Assembly: GCF_024294905.1 (NCBI RefSeq)
Contig: NZ_JANCOC010000005.1
Location: 65,049 to 129,048 of the forward strand
Length of the DNA stretch: 64,000 nt
Source: Rothia gullae
Lineage (GTDB): Bacteria; Actinomycetota; Actinomycetes; Actinomycetales; Micrococcaceae
Direction: 5' to 3'
Shown: positions 42,898 through 51,862 of the stretch, one piece after another
Layout: each line of letters starts with the position of its first letter
How positions within the stretch are numbered: the stretch's first letter is position 1
Notes under the pieces: generated by a model
Told to the model about the DNA's origin: nothing
The model's input: only the letters and a program-made list of their open reading frames with translations
Databases searched by the model: none
Position numbers and translations under genes: made by a program

Positions 42898-43231
42898 AGC
42901 AGCGGTGTCCTTTCAGTGTGTTCTTGCGTAGCGCGGACCGTCCCGCGCACGGTGTCGTTCCGTATGTGGGATGACGGAACGTCCTACACCAATTATCACA
43001 TAAGAAGTAACGCGGGGCACGTCCAAACACCCCCGTACCATTTCTATGACACTATATTTTCCTTGTCCTATCTAATCGCTCAACAATCACCCCCTTCCCA
43101 AGACCCTAGAAGCACCCCTATTACTCGCCTCCAGCAGACAGCCATCAGACACACCAAAAGGCTCAGGGCCCCGCACCATGAAGGTGCAGGACCCTGAGCC
43201 TTAGGCTAGAGAGCTAAACTCTCACAGCGCC
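42898..43231. other. gcvH leader and promoter region with the putA terminator
   Basis: No gene. Two potential leader hairpins lie at 42931-42948 (6-bp GC arms) and 42957-42980 (GTTCCGT/ACGGAAC, flanked by GGTGT/ACACC). They do not match the glycine riboswitch core as I know it. The right part carries the putA terminator. Confidence 0.55.
43157..43203 (-). terminator. Terminator of putA
   Basis: Long imperfect stem pairing the AAGGCTCAGGG segment with CCCTGAGCCTT, an inner GCACC/GGTGC helix, and TTTTGG on the minus strand after it. It is 29 bases past the putA stop. Confidence 0.8.
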
Positions 43232-46200
43232 TTAGCGGGAAGAAATGACGCGCTCGGAGAAGCGGTTCGGGTTACCGAAACGGTGTGCGGTAATCGAAAC
43301 AGCCTGCTCGCGGAGGAAGGGCAGCATCTCGATACGGCCAGCCTCGGTGACCGGTGCGAAGTACACTGCAACATCCGGGCGACCGCCCAGTGCCGAGTAG
43401 ATGGACTTCTCATCGTTACCGATGTAGCGGATACGGGTGCCTTCCAGCGGGGTACCAGCCAGTGCGCGAACCGGGGTCTTAGCGTTCGAAGCCAGGTACT
43501 CGCGGAACTGAGCGTCCGACTTGACTTCGTACTTGATGCCCTTGTTCTCGAGGACACCACGGACGTCGACCGGCAGATCCTTACCGACGGACAGAGCAAC
43601 CGGTGCGTTAGCTGCCAGACCGGCAAGCACAACGCGCAGGGTCTCTGCTGCGGATGCGGACTCGTCTGCACGAACCAGAACCTGGGTGGGTACGTAGCGC
43701 AGGATGTTGCGCTCCACGCCCAGCTTCGAGGGATCGTGGCCGAAGCCGAACTCGGTGTCCCAAGCGTGTGCGTCAGAGGAGACACCGCGCTTGATGAATG
43801 CGAAGTCCTCACGCTTGCCCAGCTCGGAGTTCTCGATGGTAGCCAGGGTCTCGCGGACGGTCACGGACTGGGTGACAGCGGTTGCGGTTGCCTGTGCGGG
43901 CTCCCAATCGGACAGAGCGATCAGGTAGCTGGGGCCACCAGCCTTGGTACCGGAGCCAACGGTGGACTTCTTCCAACCACCGAAGGGCTGACGCTGAACG
44001 ATTGCACCGGTAATTGCACGGTTGACGTACAGGTTACCTGCCTGGACCTTGGAGAGCCACAGCTCGAGCTCGTCAGCATCCAGCGAGTGCAGACCTGCGG
44101 TCAGGCCGTAATCGGGTGCGTTCTGCAACTCGATTGCCTCTTCCAGGGTGTCAGCGGTCATGACGCCCAGGATGGGGCCGAAGTACTCGGTCATGTGGTA
44201 CTCGGAACCGGGCTTGACGCCTTCGCGAACACCGGGGCTCCAGAGGCGACCGGTCTCGTCCAGTTCCTTGGGCTGAACGAGCCAACGCTCACCCGGGCCG
44301 AGGGTGGTCAGACCGCGCAGCAGCTTCTCTTCCGGCTTCTGAACAACGGGGCCCATCTCGGACTCGATGTCCTGCGGGTGCGCCACGTGCAGGGAGTTGA
44401 CGGAGTCAAGCAGCTGACGGCGGAAACGCTCGGACTGTGCCACGGAGCCAACCAGGATGACGGTGGAGCCAGCGGAGCACTTCTGACCTGCGTGACCGAA
44501 TGCGGAGTAGACGACGTCCTTGACGGCGAGGTCAATGTCAGCGTTCGGGGTGACGATGATTGAGTTCTTACCCGAGGTCTCACCGAACAGGGGCAGGTCA
44601 TCACGCCAGGAGCGGAAGAGCTCAGCGGTCTCGTAACCACCGGTCAGGATCAGGCGGTCAACCTCGGGGTGCGAGATGAGCAGCTTGCCTGCAGCGCGGT
44701 CAACAACCTTGACGAGCTTCAGAACTTCCTTGGGAACGCCTGCATCCCACATGATCTCTGCGATGAGGGCACCGGTGCGAGCGGTGATGGTTGCGGGCTT
44801 GAAGATGACAGCAGAACCTGCAGCCAGACCTGCCAGAACACCACCGGCGGGGATAGCGGTCGGGAAGTTCCACGGGGGAACAACCAGGGTCAGGTCAACG
44901 GACTTGGGCTTTGCGCCGTCGATCTTCTCGAGGTCCTCAGCCAGCATTGCGTAGTAGTATGCGAAGTCGATTGCCTCGGAGACCTCGGTGTCGCCCTGCT
45001 CCAGGGTCTTGCCAGCCTCAGCTGCCATAACCTCCAGCAGGTCACCGCGGCGCAGTGCGATAGCCTTACCGACCTTGCGCAGAATCTCTGCACGCTCGTG
45101 GCCGGAGAGCTTGCCCCATGCCTTGCCAGCCTCTTCGGTTTCCTTGATCAGCTTCTCAGCCTCAGCCTCGCTGGTCAGCTCGTTAGCCTTGAGGGTGTCG
45201 ATGCCCAGCTTGGTGGTCTTGGAACGCTCGAGGATTGCGCGGCCCCACTCACGGTTACCTGCCAGTGCGGGGTCGGTGTCGGGGGTGTTCTCGAAGCGGC
45301 CTGCCGGTACGAAAACGTTGTCCTCGTTCTCGGTCAGACGGTTCTGAGTGCGCTTGGATGCGGGAACCTCGTCGGTGACGGAGTTCAGCGCACGCATGAA
45401 GCGGTCCTCTTCGCGCTTGAAGATGGACTCGTCGGTTGCCAGGTCGAAGATACCGGACATGAAGTTCTCGGAGGAAGCGTTCTCCTCGAGACGACGGATC
45501 AGGTATGCGATAGCAACGTCGAATTCCTTGGGGTTCACGACGGGCACGTACAGCAGCAGGTGACCAACGCGGCGGCGAATAATCTCTGCCTGCTGCTCAG
45601 CCATACCAATCAGCATCTCGAACTCGACGCGGTCCTTCACGCCGCGGTCCTCGGAGAGCAGCAGTGCGAAAGCAACGTCGAAGAGGTTGTGGCCTGCAAT
45701 ACCGAGGCGAATGTTCTTCACGTGCTCGGGGCGCAGTGCGTAGTCCAGAACGCGCTTGTAGTTGGTGTCAGCAGCCTGCTTGGTGTCCCAGGTGGTCAGC
45801 GGCCAGCCGTGCATAACAGCTTCCACGATTTCCATGGAGAGGTTTGCACCCTTAACCAGGCGGACCTTGATACCTGCGCCGCCAGCAGCAACGCGCTTTG
45901 CGGACCACTCCTGCAGGTGCTGCATTGCAGCCAGGGTGTCGGGCAGGTATGCCTGGAGCACGATACCGGCTTCCAGGTCCTTCAGGTGGGGCTGGTCAAG
46001 GATCTTGGTGAACACCTCAATGGTGAGGTCGAGGTCCTTGTACTCCTCCATGTCCAGGTTGATGAACTTCTTGGGGGAGGTGGATGCAGCCAGCTCGTAC
46101 AGCGGGGTCAGGCGGCGAACAGCGGTCTCAACGACCTCGTCGAATGCCCAGTGCTGGTGGGGGCCAGAAACAGCGGACACCTTGATGGAGACGTAGTCAA

Positions 46201-46723
46201 CATCGTCACGTGCCAGCAGGCGCTTAGTCTCAGCCAGGCGGTGCTCTGCTTCCTTGTCACCCAGAACTGCCTCACCGAGCAGGTTGACGTTCAGGCGGTT
46301 ACCGGTCTTAGTCAGCTCTGCAATTGCGTCGCCCAGCTTCTCCTCGGAAGCGTCGACGATGAGGTGACCAACCATCTCGCGCAGCACGCGGCGTGCAACG
46401 GGAACGGTGGGCCATGCAACCTTGCCAGCCAGCTTGCCACCGAAGCCAACAGCGGACTTCATGTACCAGGGCAGGAAGGAAGGTGCCAGGCCGGAAATAC
46501 GGGAAAGGTTGCGGCCGGAGACATTGTCGTCTTCGGGGCGAATAACGCCATCAACAAAGCCGACGGTGAAGGGAAGACCATTGGGGTCCTTCAGAACACC
46601 GGCGAGCTGCTCAGCCGCGAAGGTGGGCTTGATCGACTGGGACTCGTTTACCCACTGGCGAACAAGCTGACGAGCTTCCAGAGCCATCTTCTGGTAGTGC
46701 TCAGATGCGAAAGGATGGGTCAT
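43232..46723 (-). CDS. putA: Bifunctional proline dehydrogenase / P5C dehydrogenase
   Basis: 1163 residues. The FAD-dependent proline dehydrogenase barrel covers about 1-450, with YVSIKVSAV, MEEYKDLDLT, VRLVKGANLSMEI and the C-terminal RRVGHLLLYVPVV. The aldehyde dehydrogenase half (about 480-990) carries VVPPWNFPTAIPAGG, LTGGYETAELF and the nucleophile in GHAGQKCSAGS, then NRAITGAIVQRQPFGGWKKS. Together they oxidise proline to glutamate. An additional C-terminal domain of about 170 residues follows. No ribbon-helix-helix DNA-binding domain is present, so it is not a self-regulating PutA. AGGAG lies 7 bases before the ATG. Confidence 0.96.
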   Translation of the reverse strand: MTHPFASEHYQKMALEARQLVRQWVNESQSIKPTFAAEQLAGVLKDPNGLPFTVGFVDGVIRPEDDNVSGRNLSRISGLAPSFLPWYMKSAVGFGGKLAGKVAWPTVPVARRVLREMVGHLIVDASEEKLGDAIAELTKTGNRLNVNLLGEAVLGDKEAEHRLAETKRLLARDDVDYVSIKVSAVSGPHQHWAFDEVVETAVRRLTPLYELAASTSPKKFINLDMEEYKDLDLTIEVFTKILDQPHLKDLEAGIVLQAYLPDTLAAMQHLQEWSAKRVAAGGAGIKVRLVKGANLSMEIVEAVMHGWPLTTWDTKQAADTNYKRVLDYALRPEHVKNIRLGIAGHNLFDVAFALLLSEDRGVKDRVEFEMLIGMAEQQAEIIRRRVGHLLLYVPVVNPKEFDVAIAYLIRRLEENASSENFMSGIFDLATDESIFKREEDRFMRALNSVTDEVPASKRTQNRLTENEDNVFVPAGRFENTPDTDPALAGNREWGRAILERSKTTKLGIDTLKANELTSEAEAEKLIKETEEAGKAWGKLSGHERAEILRKVGKAIALRRGDLLEVMAAEAGKTLEQGDTEVSEAIDFAYYYAMLAEDLEKIDGAKPKSVDLTLVVPPWNFPTAIPAGGVLAGLAAGSAVIFKPATITARTGALIAEIMWDAGVPKEVLKLVKVVDRAAGKLLISHPEVDRLILTGGYETAELFRSWRDDLPLFGETSGKNSIIVTPNADIDLAVKDVVYSAFGHAGQKCSAGSTVILVGSVAQSERFRRQLLDSVNSLHVAHPQDIESEMGPVVQKPEEKLLRGLTTLGPGERWLVQPKELDETGRLWSPGVREGVKPGSEYHMTEYFGPILGVMTADTLEEAIELQNAPDYGLTAGLHSLDADELELWLSKVQAGNLYVNRAITGAIVQRQPFGGWKKSTVGSGTKAGGPSYLIALSDWEPAQATATAVTQSVTVRETLATIENSELGKREDFAFIKRGVSSDAHAWDTEFGFGHDPSKLGVERNILRYVPTQVLVRADESASAAETLRVVLAGLAANAPVALSVGKDLPVDVRGVLENKGIKYEVKSDAQFREYLASNAKTPVRALAGTPLEGTRIRYIGNDEKSIYSALGGRPDVAVYFAPVTEAGRIEMLPFLREQAVSITAHRFGNPNRFSERVISSR

Positions 46724-47233
46724 CCTTGACTCCTAACTATCTTACTGTGTGCGGTGCACACCACGTTTGGCGATGTCTCTATTTCACCACAAAAAGGTAA
46801 TAAATACCTCATTAGAAAAACTGAATGTTTTTTCCAAAATCCATTTAGTTTCTCTAAATGATTATGTGCCGCGGTTCCCGCCCAGCAACCCTCTGAACAC
46901 CGAGCCCAAAGAGAAGAAACGAAGACCATAGCAACATCGCTATCCATCCCTCTCAGGCTAGCACTTTCAGAAAGCAAATACCGAACCCACTTCGTAACAA
47001 TCGAACACTTCAAAACCATTCCTAAAGCATCTTCGACTCTAAGAATCATCACATTCACACAAAATACCAGCCACACAAGCCAACATGCCTACCCGAGGTT
47101 CCCGCCGTCTCAAAAAGAGGTGCAACAAAGCCCACGCGGTACCATAGACAAGAGTCCACGATGAGAGACGCACCACGGAAGAGCTCAGCGGCATAATCTG
47201 CAGAACAACCGGGCGCACCAGGGAGGAAATAAC
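46724..47233. other. Divergent gap between putA and the LysR gene
   Basis: 510 bases with AT-rich stretches (46795-46870) expected for two divergent promoters. A 118-residue minus-strand frame exists but has no recognisable sequence and overlaps the putA start, so I do not call it a gene. Confidence 0.6.
46747..46761. promoter_or_regulatory. Palindrome in the putA leader
   Basis: GTGTGC-ggt-GCACAC, perfect 6-bp arms, 23 bases upstream of the putA start. Its position suits a repressor or leader element. Confidence 0.4.
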
Positions 47234-48160
47234 GTGTCAATCTACGACATTCGACGCATGCAAATGCTCCTCGAAATCCAAGAACGAGGCACCGTCATCG
47301 CTGCCGCAGAAGCCCTCAGCCTCACCCCCTCCGCCGTCTCCCAGCAGATTGCCACCCTCGAAAAAGAAACCGGCACCCCCTTGTTGCAGCGCATCGGCAG
47401 GCGCGTACAGCTCACCAGTGCCGGACTCATCATCGTCGACAGCGCCCGCAGTATCCTGCGCGAGCTCGACCGCATGCAAACCTCCGTCGCCAACCTCACC
47501 GGCGAACCGGCAGGCATGGTCCGCCTCGCCATCTTCCAGTCCGCGGCCTTCGCCCTGCTACCGGAAACCCTCAGCTACCTTGCCGAACACGCCCCCTCGC
47601 TCACGCTGCAGGTACTGCAAATCGACCCCGAAACCGGAACCTCCCTGACCCGAAGCCGCGAATACGACATGGTGCTCTCCGAAGCCTACCCGCACCATCA
47701 CATCCCCGAATACCCCGAACTACATTCCGAGCTACTCACCGAAGACCCGCTCAGCCTCATCGTGCCAAGCACCTCCACCATCACCTCAATCGAGGAGGCA
47801 CACGCACTGCCCTGGGTCCTGGAAATGGAGCAGAACACCTCCCGCAGCTGGGCACTCAACCAGTGCCGCACCGCGGGATTCGAGCCGGTCATCCGCTACA
47901 GCGCCAATGACATGATCACGAACTCCAACCTCGTCAAGGCAGGATTCGCCGTCACCATCGTGCCCGGCTTCATCCTCTCCTCCCTCTCCACCACCGAGGG
48001 GCTACGCATCGTAGAGCTACCCGGCAAGCCCTCCCGCAAAATCTTTACCGCCGTACGCCAAGAGTCCGCCGCCAACCCCGCCATCGCCATGGTGCGCGAA
48101 GCACTGCACCACGCGGTGCAGGTGGCATTTGGCGAACACGACAGGACCGAAACCGCATAA
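47234..48160 (+). CDS. LysR-family transcriptional regulator
   Basis: 308 residues. An N-terminal winged helix (RRMQMLLEIQERGTVIAAAEAL, then SLTPSAVSQQIATLEKETGTPLLQR) is followed by a periplasmic-binding-like effector domain (from about residue 90). The start is GTG at 47234 with GGAGG 7 bases upstream. It is divergent from putA, so control of proline use is plausible, but LysR neighbours are not always targets. The ligand cannot be read from sequence. Confidence 0.92.
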   Translation: MSIYDIRRMQMLLEIQERGTVIAAAEALSLTPSAVSQQIATLEKETGTPLLQRIGRRVQLTSAGLIIVDSARSILRELDRMQTSVANLTGEPAGMVRLAIFQSAAFALLPETLSYLAEHAPSLTLQVLQIDPETGTSLTRSREYDMVLSEAYPHHHIPEYPELHSELLTEDPLSLIVPSTSTITSIEEAHALPWVLEMEQNTSRSWALNQCRTAGFEPVIRYSANDMITNSNLVKAGFAVTIVPGFILSSLSTTEGLRIVELPGKPSRKIFTAVRQESAANPAIAMVREALHHAVQVAFGEHDRTETA

Positions 48161-48201
48161 GAAAAAATAACTGCCGCCCACGCCGGCAGACTGGACAAGG
48201 C

Positions 48202-48239
48202 AAAGGTCGGGGCCGTTCCCACGAACGACCCCGACCTTT
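48202..48239 (+). terminator. Terminator of the LysR gene
   Basis: 11-bp arms (48202-48212, 48229-48239) extended by an inner GTTC/GAAC helix, about 45 bases past the stop; AT-rich sequence follows with TCTTTTTG. Confidence 0.82.
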
Positions 48240-48340
48240 CAATATATCTTTTTGAACAGGCGCCTATATATAGAGGTATAAAAACACACAACGGAGCCGC
48301 TCCCCCGCCGTGCCCATCCTTCACAGGGTCAGCTCAACTG

Positions 48341-49144
48341 CTAGTTCAGCGAAGCAACCACAGCCGAGCTCTGCACCTCGTAGAACGAAGAAGACGAACC
48401 AGCCGCCGCCATATCCAGCGCAGCGCTCACATGAACCTGCTTCAACGCTGAACCGGCAACACCCGAAGCCACCTGATAATTCAGCTGAACGTCCAAGCGG
48501 TGACCGCGAGGAATAGCAGTGCGCAACTCCAGAACGTTCTCGCTGCCAGCACCAGCCTGACCGGTCTGCTCGCTACGGCGCACCGCATCAAGATTCAGAG
48601 CATCCACAGGAGCCACCAGAGCCGAAGCACCCAGGCTACCCGAAGGCAGCACCGCCTGACCCGAGGTAACACGAAAAGTCACCGCAGGGTTCAACAGCAA
48701 ACCAGTCTTCGGGTCCTGCGCGCGAGCACGCACCATCAGGCGTGTACCCACCGGTAGCGTCGAATTACCCTCATTAATAATGCTCAGGCGAGTCGGCAGA
48801 TTCCGGAAAGCAACAGTACGTGCCGGCTGACTCAGCAAAGACACAGCCTGTACCCCGTTAGCAGCCTTCAACTCCAGGCGGATGCACGACTCGTTATAGC
48901 GCATCGGAACCTGCACCAGCGCAGAACTCGCCGCGCCGCCGTGCTGTCTACCGCCGTGCAGACCGCGCTGCCCGCCGCGCTGCCCGCCAGGACGCTGGGT
49001 CACAGGGTTCACGCGAGCGCGCTTACCGCCCGAACGAGTTGCCGCCTCCGCAGCACTCACGCCGCCAGCTACCAGGGCAGCCGAAGCGCCCACAACCTTC
49101 AACGCGGTACGGCGAGAAGCCTTCATCAGATTATTCTTAGTCAT
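48341..49144 (-). CDS. Tat-exported protein of unknown function
   Basis: 267 residues. The N-terminus is a clear twin-arginine signal (KASRRTALKVVGASAALVAG) with a likely cleavage site after AEA at residue 34. A Gly/Arg/Gln/His-rich spacer (about 38-70) follows. The mature domain is rich in beta-type sequence, with segments such as PTRLSIINEGNSTLP and NPAVTFRVTSG, resembling an Ig-like or adhesion fold, but I recognise no family. It starts 11 bases after the propeller gene, with GGGGAG upstream, so the two form an operon. Tat export implies folding before secretion. One cysteine is visible in the mature part. Confidence 0.8.
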   Translation of the reverse strand: MTKNNLMKASRRTALKVVGASAALVAGGVSAAEAATRSGGKRARVNPVTQRPGGQRGGQRGLHGGRQHGGAASSALVQVPMRYNESCIRLELKAANGVQAVSLLSQPARTVAFRNLPTRLSIINEGNSTLPVGTRLMVRARAQDPKTGLLLNPAVTFRVTSGQAVLPSGSLGASALVAPVDALNLDAVRRSEQTGQAGAGSENVLELRTAIPRGHRLDVQLNYQVASGVAGSALKQVHVSAALDMAAAGSSSSFYEVQSSAVVASLN

Positions 49145-49155
49145 TTTCTACTCCC

Positions 49156-50532
49156 CTAAGCCTTCGCGATACGGTACACGCCGCTAATCGTACCCTGCCA
49201 CCAGGTGCCGTAACGGTCAATCGTGCCCACCATCTGCAGGGTGTCACCACCGCCAAGCAGCAGGCTCACATGCTGAGGCAGGCGCTGCTCGTGCATCGTC
49301 TTACCGGTTTCCATGTCCAGCGCGACAGCCCAAGCGTAAGCACCATTCGCCAAACCAGCCGGACCGCGGCGACGCTCACAGGTGTAAATCAGACCGTCAG
49401 CGGTGGAATAGCGAGGAACAGCCGAAGAGTACACATCCTTACGGTCCCAAATCTTACGCAGACCGCGGTCGGTAATATCCCAACGCTCCATACCGGGAGC
49501 AAAAAGTGCATTCGCAGGAACCGACGGGCCGGCACCCTCCGGGTACTTCGGGTAGGGGTAGCCGTAGGTGCTTGCACCGACCATCGTGTTACCCACGCCG
49601 ATCATAGAATTCTCAGTGCCAGAGGTACCGGCAGTAAACAGGCCGGCGCTACCGACCTTCGCACCGTTATCGGTGCGGTACACAATTACCGATTCCTGAG
49701 TATCAGAGTTATCGGTCAGCATCACGTAATCCGAACCGTTCGGACCAAAGAACGTCGGGGAGGCGCCGGATCCCCACGCGAGCTTACCGGGCTTGCGGGC
49801 GCTACCTCGATCGTACGCATGCCACCACTTGAGAGTGGGCGCGCCGGTTGCGGTAGCATTCAGCATATAAATAGCGTGGGAAGTCACCACACTCACACCC
49901 TGCGGGCACGCCGAAATCGAGTTATCGATACGTTCACCCGCAATCGACGCCTTATTCAGGCGCATTGAACGAATCGTGCCGCGGGCAGAATCGATCACCG
50001 CAATGTAGCCGTTCTTCGTCGCAACCCAAATGCGGCCGGACCAGTCGGGCACCAGACCAACCACAGCGTCATTGGCACTCTGCGCGAGCATGCGGCTCAG
50101 GTCAATACGCTCATCAACCCGGATACTGTGTCCGTCAGCAGAGTGGGAGAGGCGCAGCAGGCACTGAGAGCCATCCACCAGAACCATGCGGTCCTCCGCG
50201 TCAAGGTAGGCATACACGCCACCGAGCAGTGCCCCCTTCGGGATGTCCAAGTGAGAGAGCTCGCGGCCGGTATGCGGGTCAAGGATAGAGAGCTTCGGGG
50301 TGATGAACTCGCCGTGGGCGAAGACCTGGGTGCAGAGCACCTGAATGAAGCCGTCACGTCCAGCAAGGATCGTCGGGCAGGCGCCGCCAAGCTTCGTGCC
50401 GGTAATCTTCCAATTGCCTGCGCCGGGGCCGGCAAGAGGAGTAGCGTCGGAAGACTGGGCATCACCGTGCATGGTGGTAAGTCCGGGTGCGCCCAGGTGC
50501 GGATTCGCCTGGGCGTTATAGGTGGGGGTCAT
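49156..50532 (-). CDS. Beta-propeller-like protein of unknown function
   Basis: 458 residues. Repeating blade-like segments with Asp/Gly turns suggest a PQQ- or WD-type propeller: FITPKLSILDPHTGREL, AYLDAEDRMVLVDGSQ, DWSGRIWVATKNGYIAVID, YAWAVALDMETGKTM. There is no signal peptide or membrane helix, so it would stay in the cytosol unless exported by another route. It is the first gene of a pair with the Tat-exported protein. The ribosome site is weak (AAAGA). It resembles no named enzyme that I can identify; binding or sensing roles are only guesses. Confidence 0.75.
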   Translation of the reverse strand: MTPTYNAQANPHLGAPGLTTMHGDAQSSDATPLAGPGAGNWKITGTKLGGACPTILAGRDGFIQVLCTQVFAHGEFITPKLSILDPHTGRELSHLDIPKGALLGGVYAYLDAEDRMVLVDGSQCLLRLSHSADGHSIRVDERIDLSRMLAQSANDAVVGLVPDWSGRIWVATKNGYIAVIDSARGTIRSMRLNKASIAGERIDNSISACPQGVSVVTSHAIYMLNATATGAPTLKWWHAYDRGSARKPGKLAWGSGASPTFFGPNGSDYVMLTDNSDTQESVIVYRTDNGAKVGSAGLFTAGTSGTENSMIGVGNTMVGASTYGYPYPKYPEGAGPSVPANALFAPGMERWDITDRGLRKIWDRKDVYSSAVPRYSTADGLIYTCERRRGPAGLANGAYAWAVALDMETGKTMHEQRLPQHVSLLLGGGDTLQMVGTIDRYGTWWQGTISGVYRIAKA

Positions 50533-50792
50533 GGATGGATCTTTCTAACGGTAAGTGGCGCAGACCTTCAATAGATTCAACGGAGTGCACTAATATGCAC
50601 TTTCACATGCGCAAACGTTTCATATTGTAGGGTCAGAAAGCAGTTTTGACGACATTAAAGGTCACCTTGAAATATTGTTCAGGCGACGCTTGAGAGCTTC
50701 ACCAGGAAAGCTCTCAACACTACCCTTTCAGATTCAAGGTGCCCTTTTACCCCATAGCCACGGACTCTCGAACTCGAGGCGATTATTTTTAG

Positions 50793-51740
50793 CTATTTCT
50801 CCATGAGCGCCTTTGCCAGGGCATCATCAAGAACCAAGTCGGTAATAGCACCCGTACGCAATGCACCGCGCAAAGCACGCACACGGTGAGTACCGGATGC
50901 AACGCAAATACGGCGCGGAATACGAGCCAGCTCCTTCGGAGTCGGACCGGACGCACGCTTATTCAGTTCCAAATCAGCCCATGAGCCGTCCTCACGCAGA
51001 AGAATCGTGCACATATCCCCCACAACACCCAACTCACGTAACTGACGCTGCTCCTGCGCCTCAAAATAGCCACCCGAATACACGTGAGAAGGAATAGGCC
51101 CGCCAAAAGCACCCACGCCAAAAATAGCAAGGTCAACATTCTGCTGGGCATGCAGATTCTTCTGCACGCTACGCTCACGCCACATGGCAGTCTTCGTGTC
51201 CGCGTAGTCAAAGAACGCAGGAACCGGAAAATGGATAGTCTGCGCATCATAAGCATTCACCAGCTGCCCCAGCAAGGAACCCAAGTACGGAATACCCGAA
51301 TGGTGCGCGTTACCGGCACCGTTCAGCTGAACCACCGTCACGCCCTTCAGAGGACGACGCGGCAGATGACGAGAAATCTCAGTCATCGTTGAACCCCACG
51401 CCACACCCAGACTCGTTCCATTGTCGACCAGAGAATCAAGCATCGCCGCCGCGGTGCGGGATACCTGACTCATACGGGCAATGGGTGTGGCGTCCGAACG
51501 GATATTCACGAGAGTAACGCGCACCTTATAGCGCTCGCCGATGCAGCGCTCCAGTTCATTGCGGGTACGGAATGACTCATCCAGACGAATCTGCACCATG
51601 CCGCTCTCACGAGCACTTTTAAGTAGACGCGACACAGTGGCACGGGAAACTCCCAGACGGGCCGCGATAGCGTCCATCGTCATGTTGTGGATGTAGTACA
51701 GTTGCGCCGCCTCGTAAGTGTGGTTAGTGCGTTCTTTCAT
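50793..51740 (-). CDS. SorC/DeoR-type sugar-binding transcriptional regulator
   Basis: 315 residues from ATG at 51740; a TTG just before it is possible. The N-terminal helix-turn-helix is AQLYYIHNMTMDAIAARLG, then VSRATVSRLLKSARESG. The rest is the SorC effector domain, with GVAWGSTMTEISRHLP and IFGVGAFGGP as typical phosphosugar-site motifs and VASGTHRVRALRGALRTG near the end. It is divergent from glpD with a 122-base gap, so it probably controls the glycerol genes, perhaps sensing glycerol-3-phosphate or a related phosphate; this is inferred from position. Confidence 0.9.
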   Translation of the reverse strand: MKERTNHTYEAAQLYYIHNMTMDAIAARLGVSRATVSRLLKSARESGMVQIRLDESFRTRNELERCIGERYKVRVTLVNIRSDATPIARMSQVSRTAAAMLDSLVDNGTSLGVAWGSTMTEISRHLPRRPLKGVTVVQLNGAGNAHHSGIPYLGSLLGQLVNAYDAQTIHFPVPAFFDYADTKTAMWRERSVQKNLHAQQNVDLAIFGVGAFGGPIPSHVYSGGYFEAQEQRQLRELGVVGDMCTILLREDGSWADLELNKRASGPTPKELARIPRRICVASGTHRVRALRGALRTGAITDLVLDDALAKALMEK

Positions 51741-51862
51741 CAACCCCAGACCCCCAGTGAAAATCCGTTCAAGCTACTTGGCTATTATTTCACCATTGGG
51801 TTTTACTATTTGCAAGATGAAACCCCACGCCGCGCACGCGGCAAGACAGGAAAGAGCACCAC

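Noticed and set aside
42898..43000. Glycine riboswitch before gcvH
   Set aside because: Hairpins are present, but the conserved tandem aptamer core is not recognisable.
46720..47076. 118-residue minus-strand frame upstream of putA
   Set aside because: It overlaps the putA start and has no family features or ribosome site. It occupies the promoter gap.
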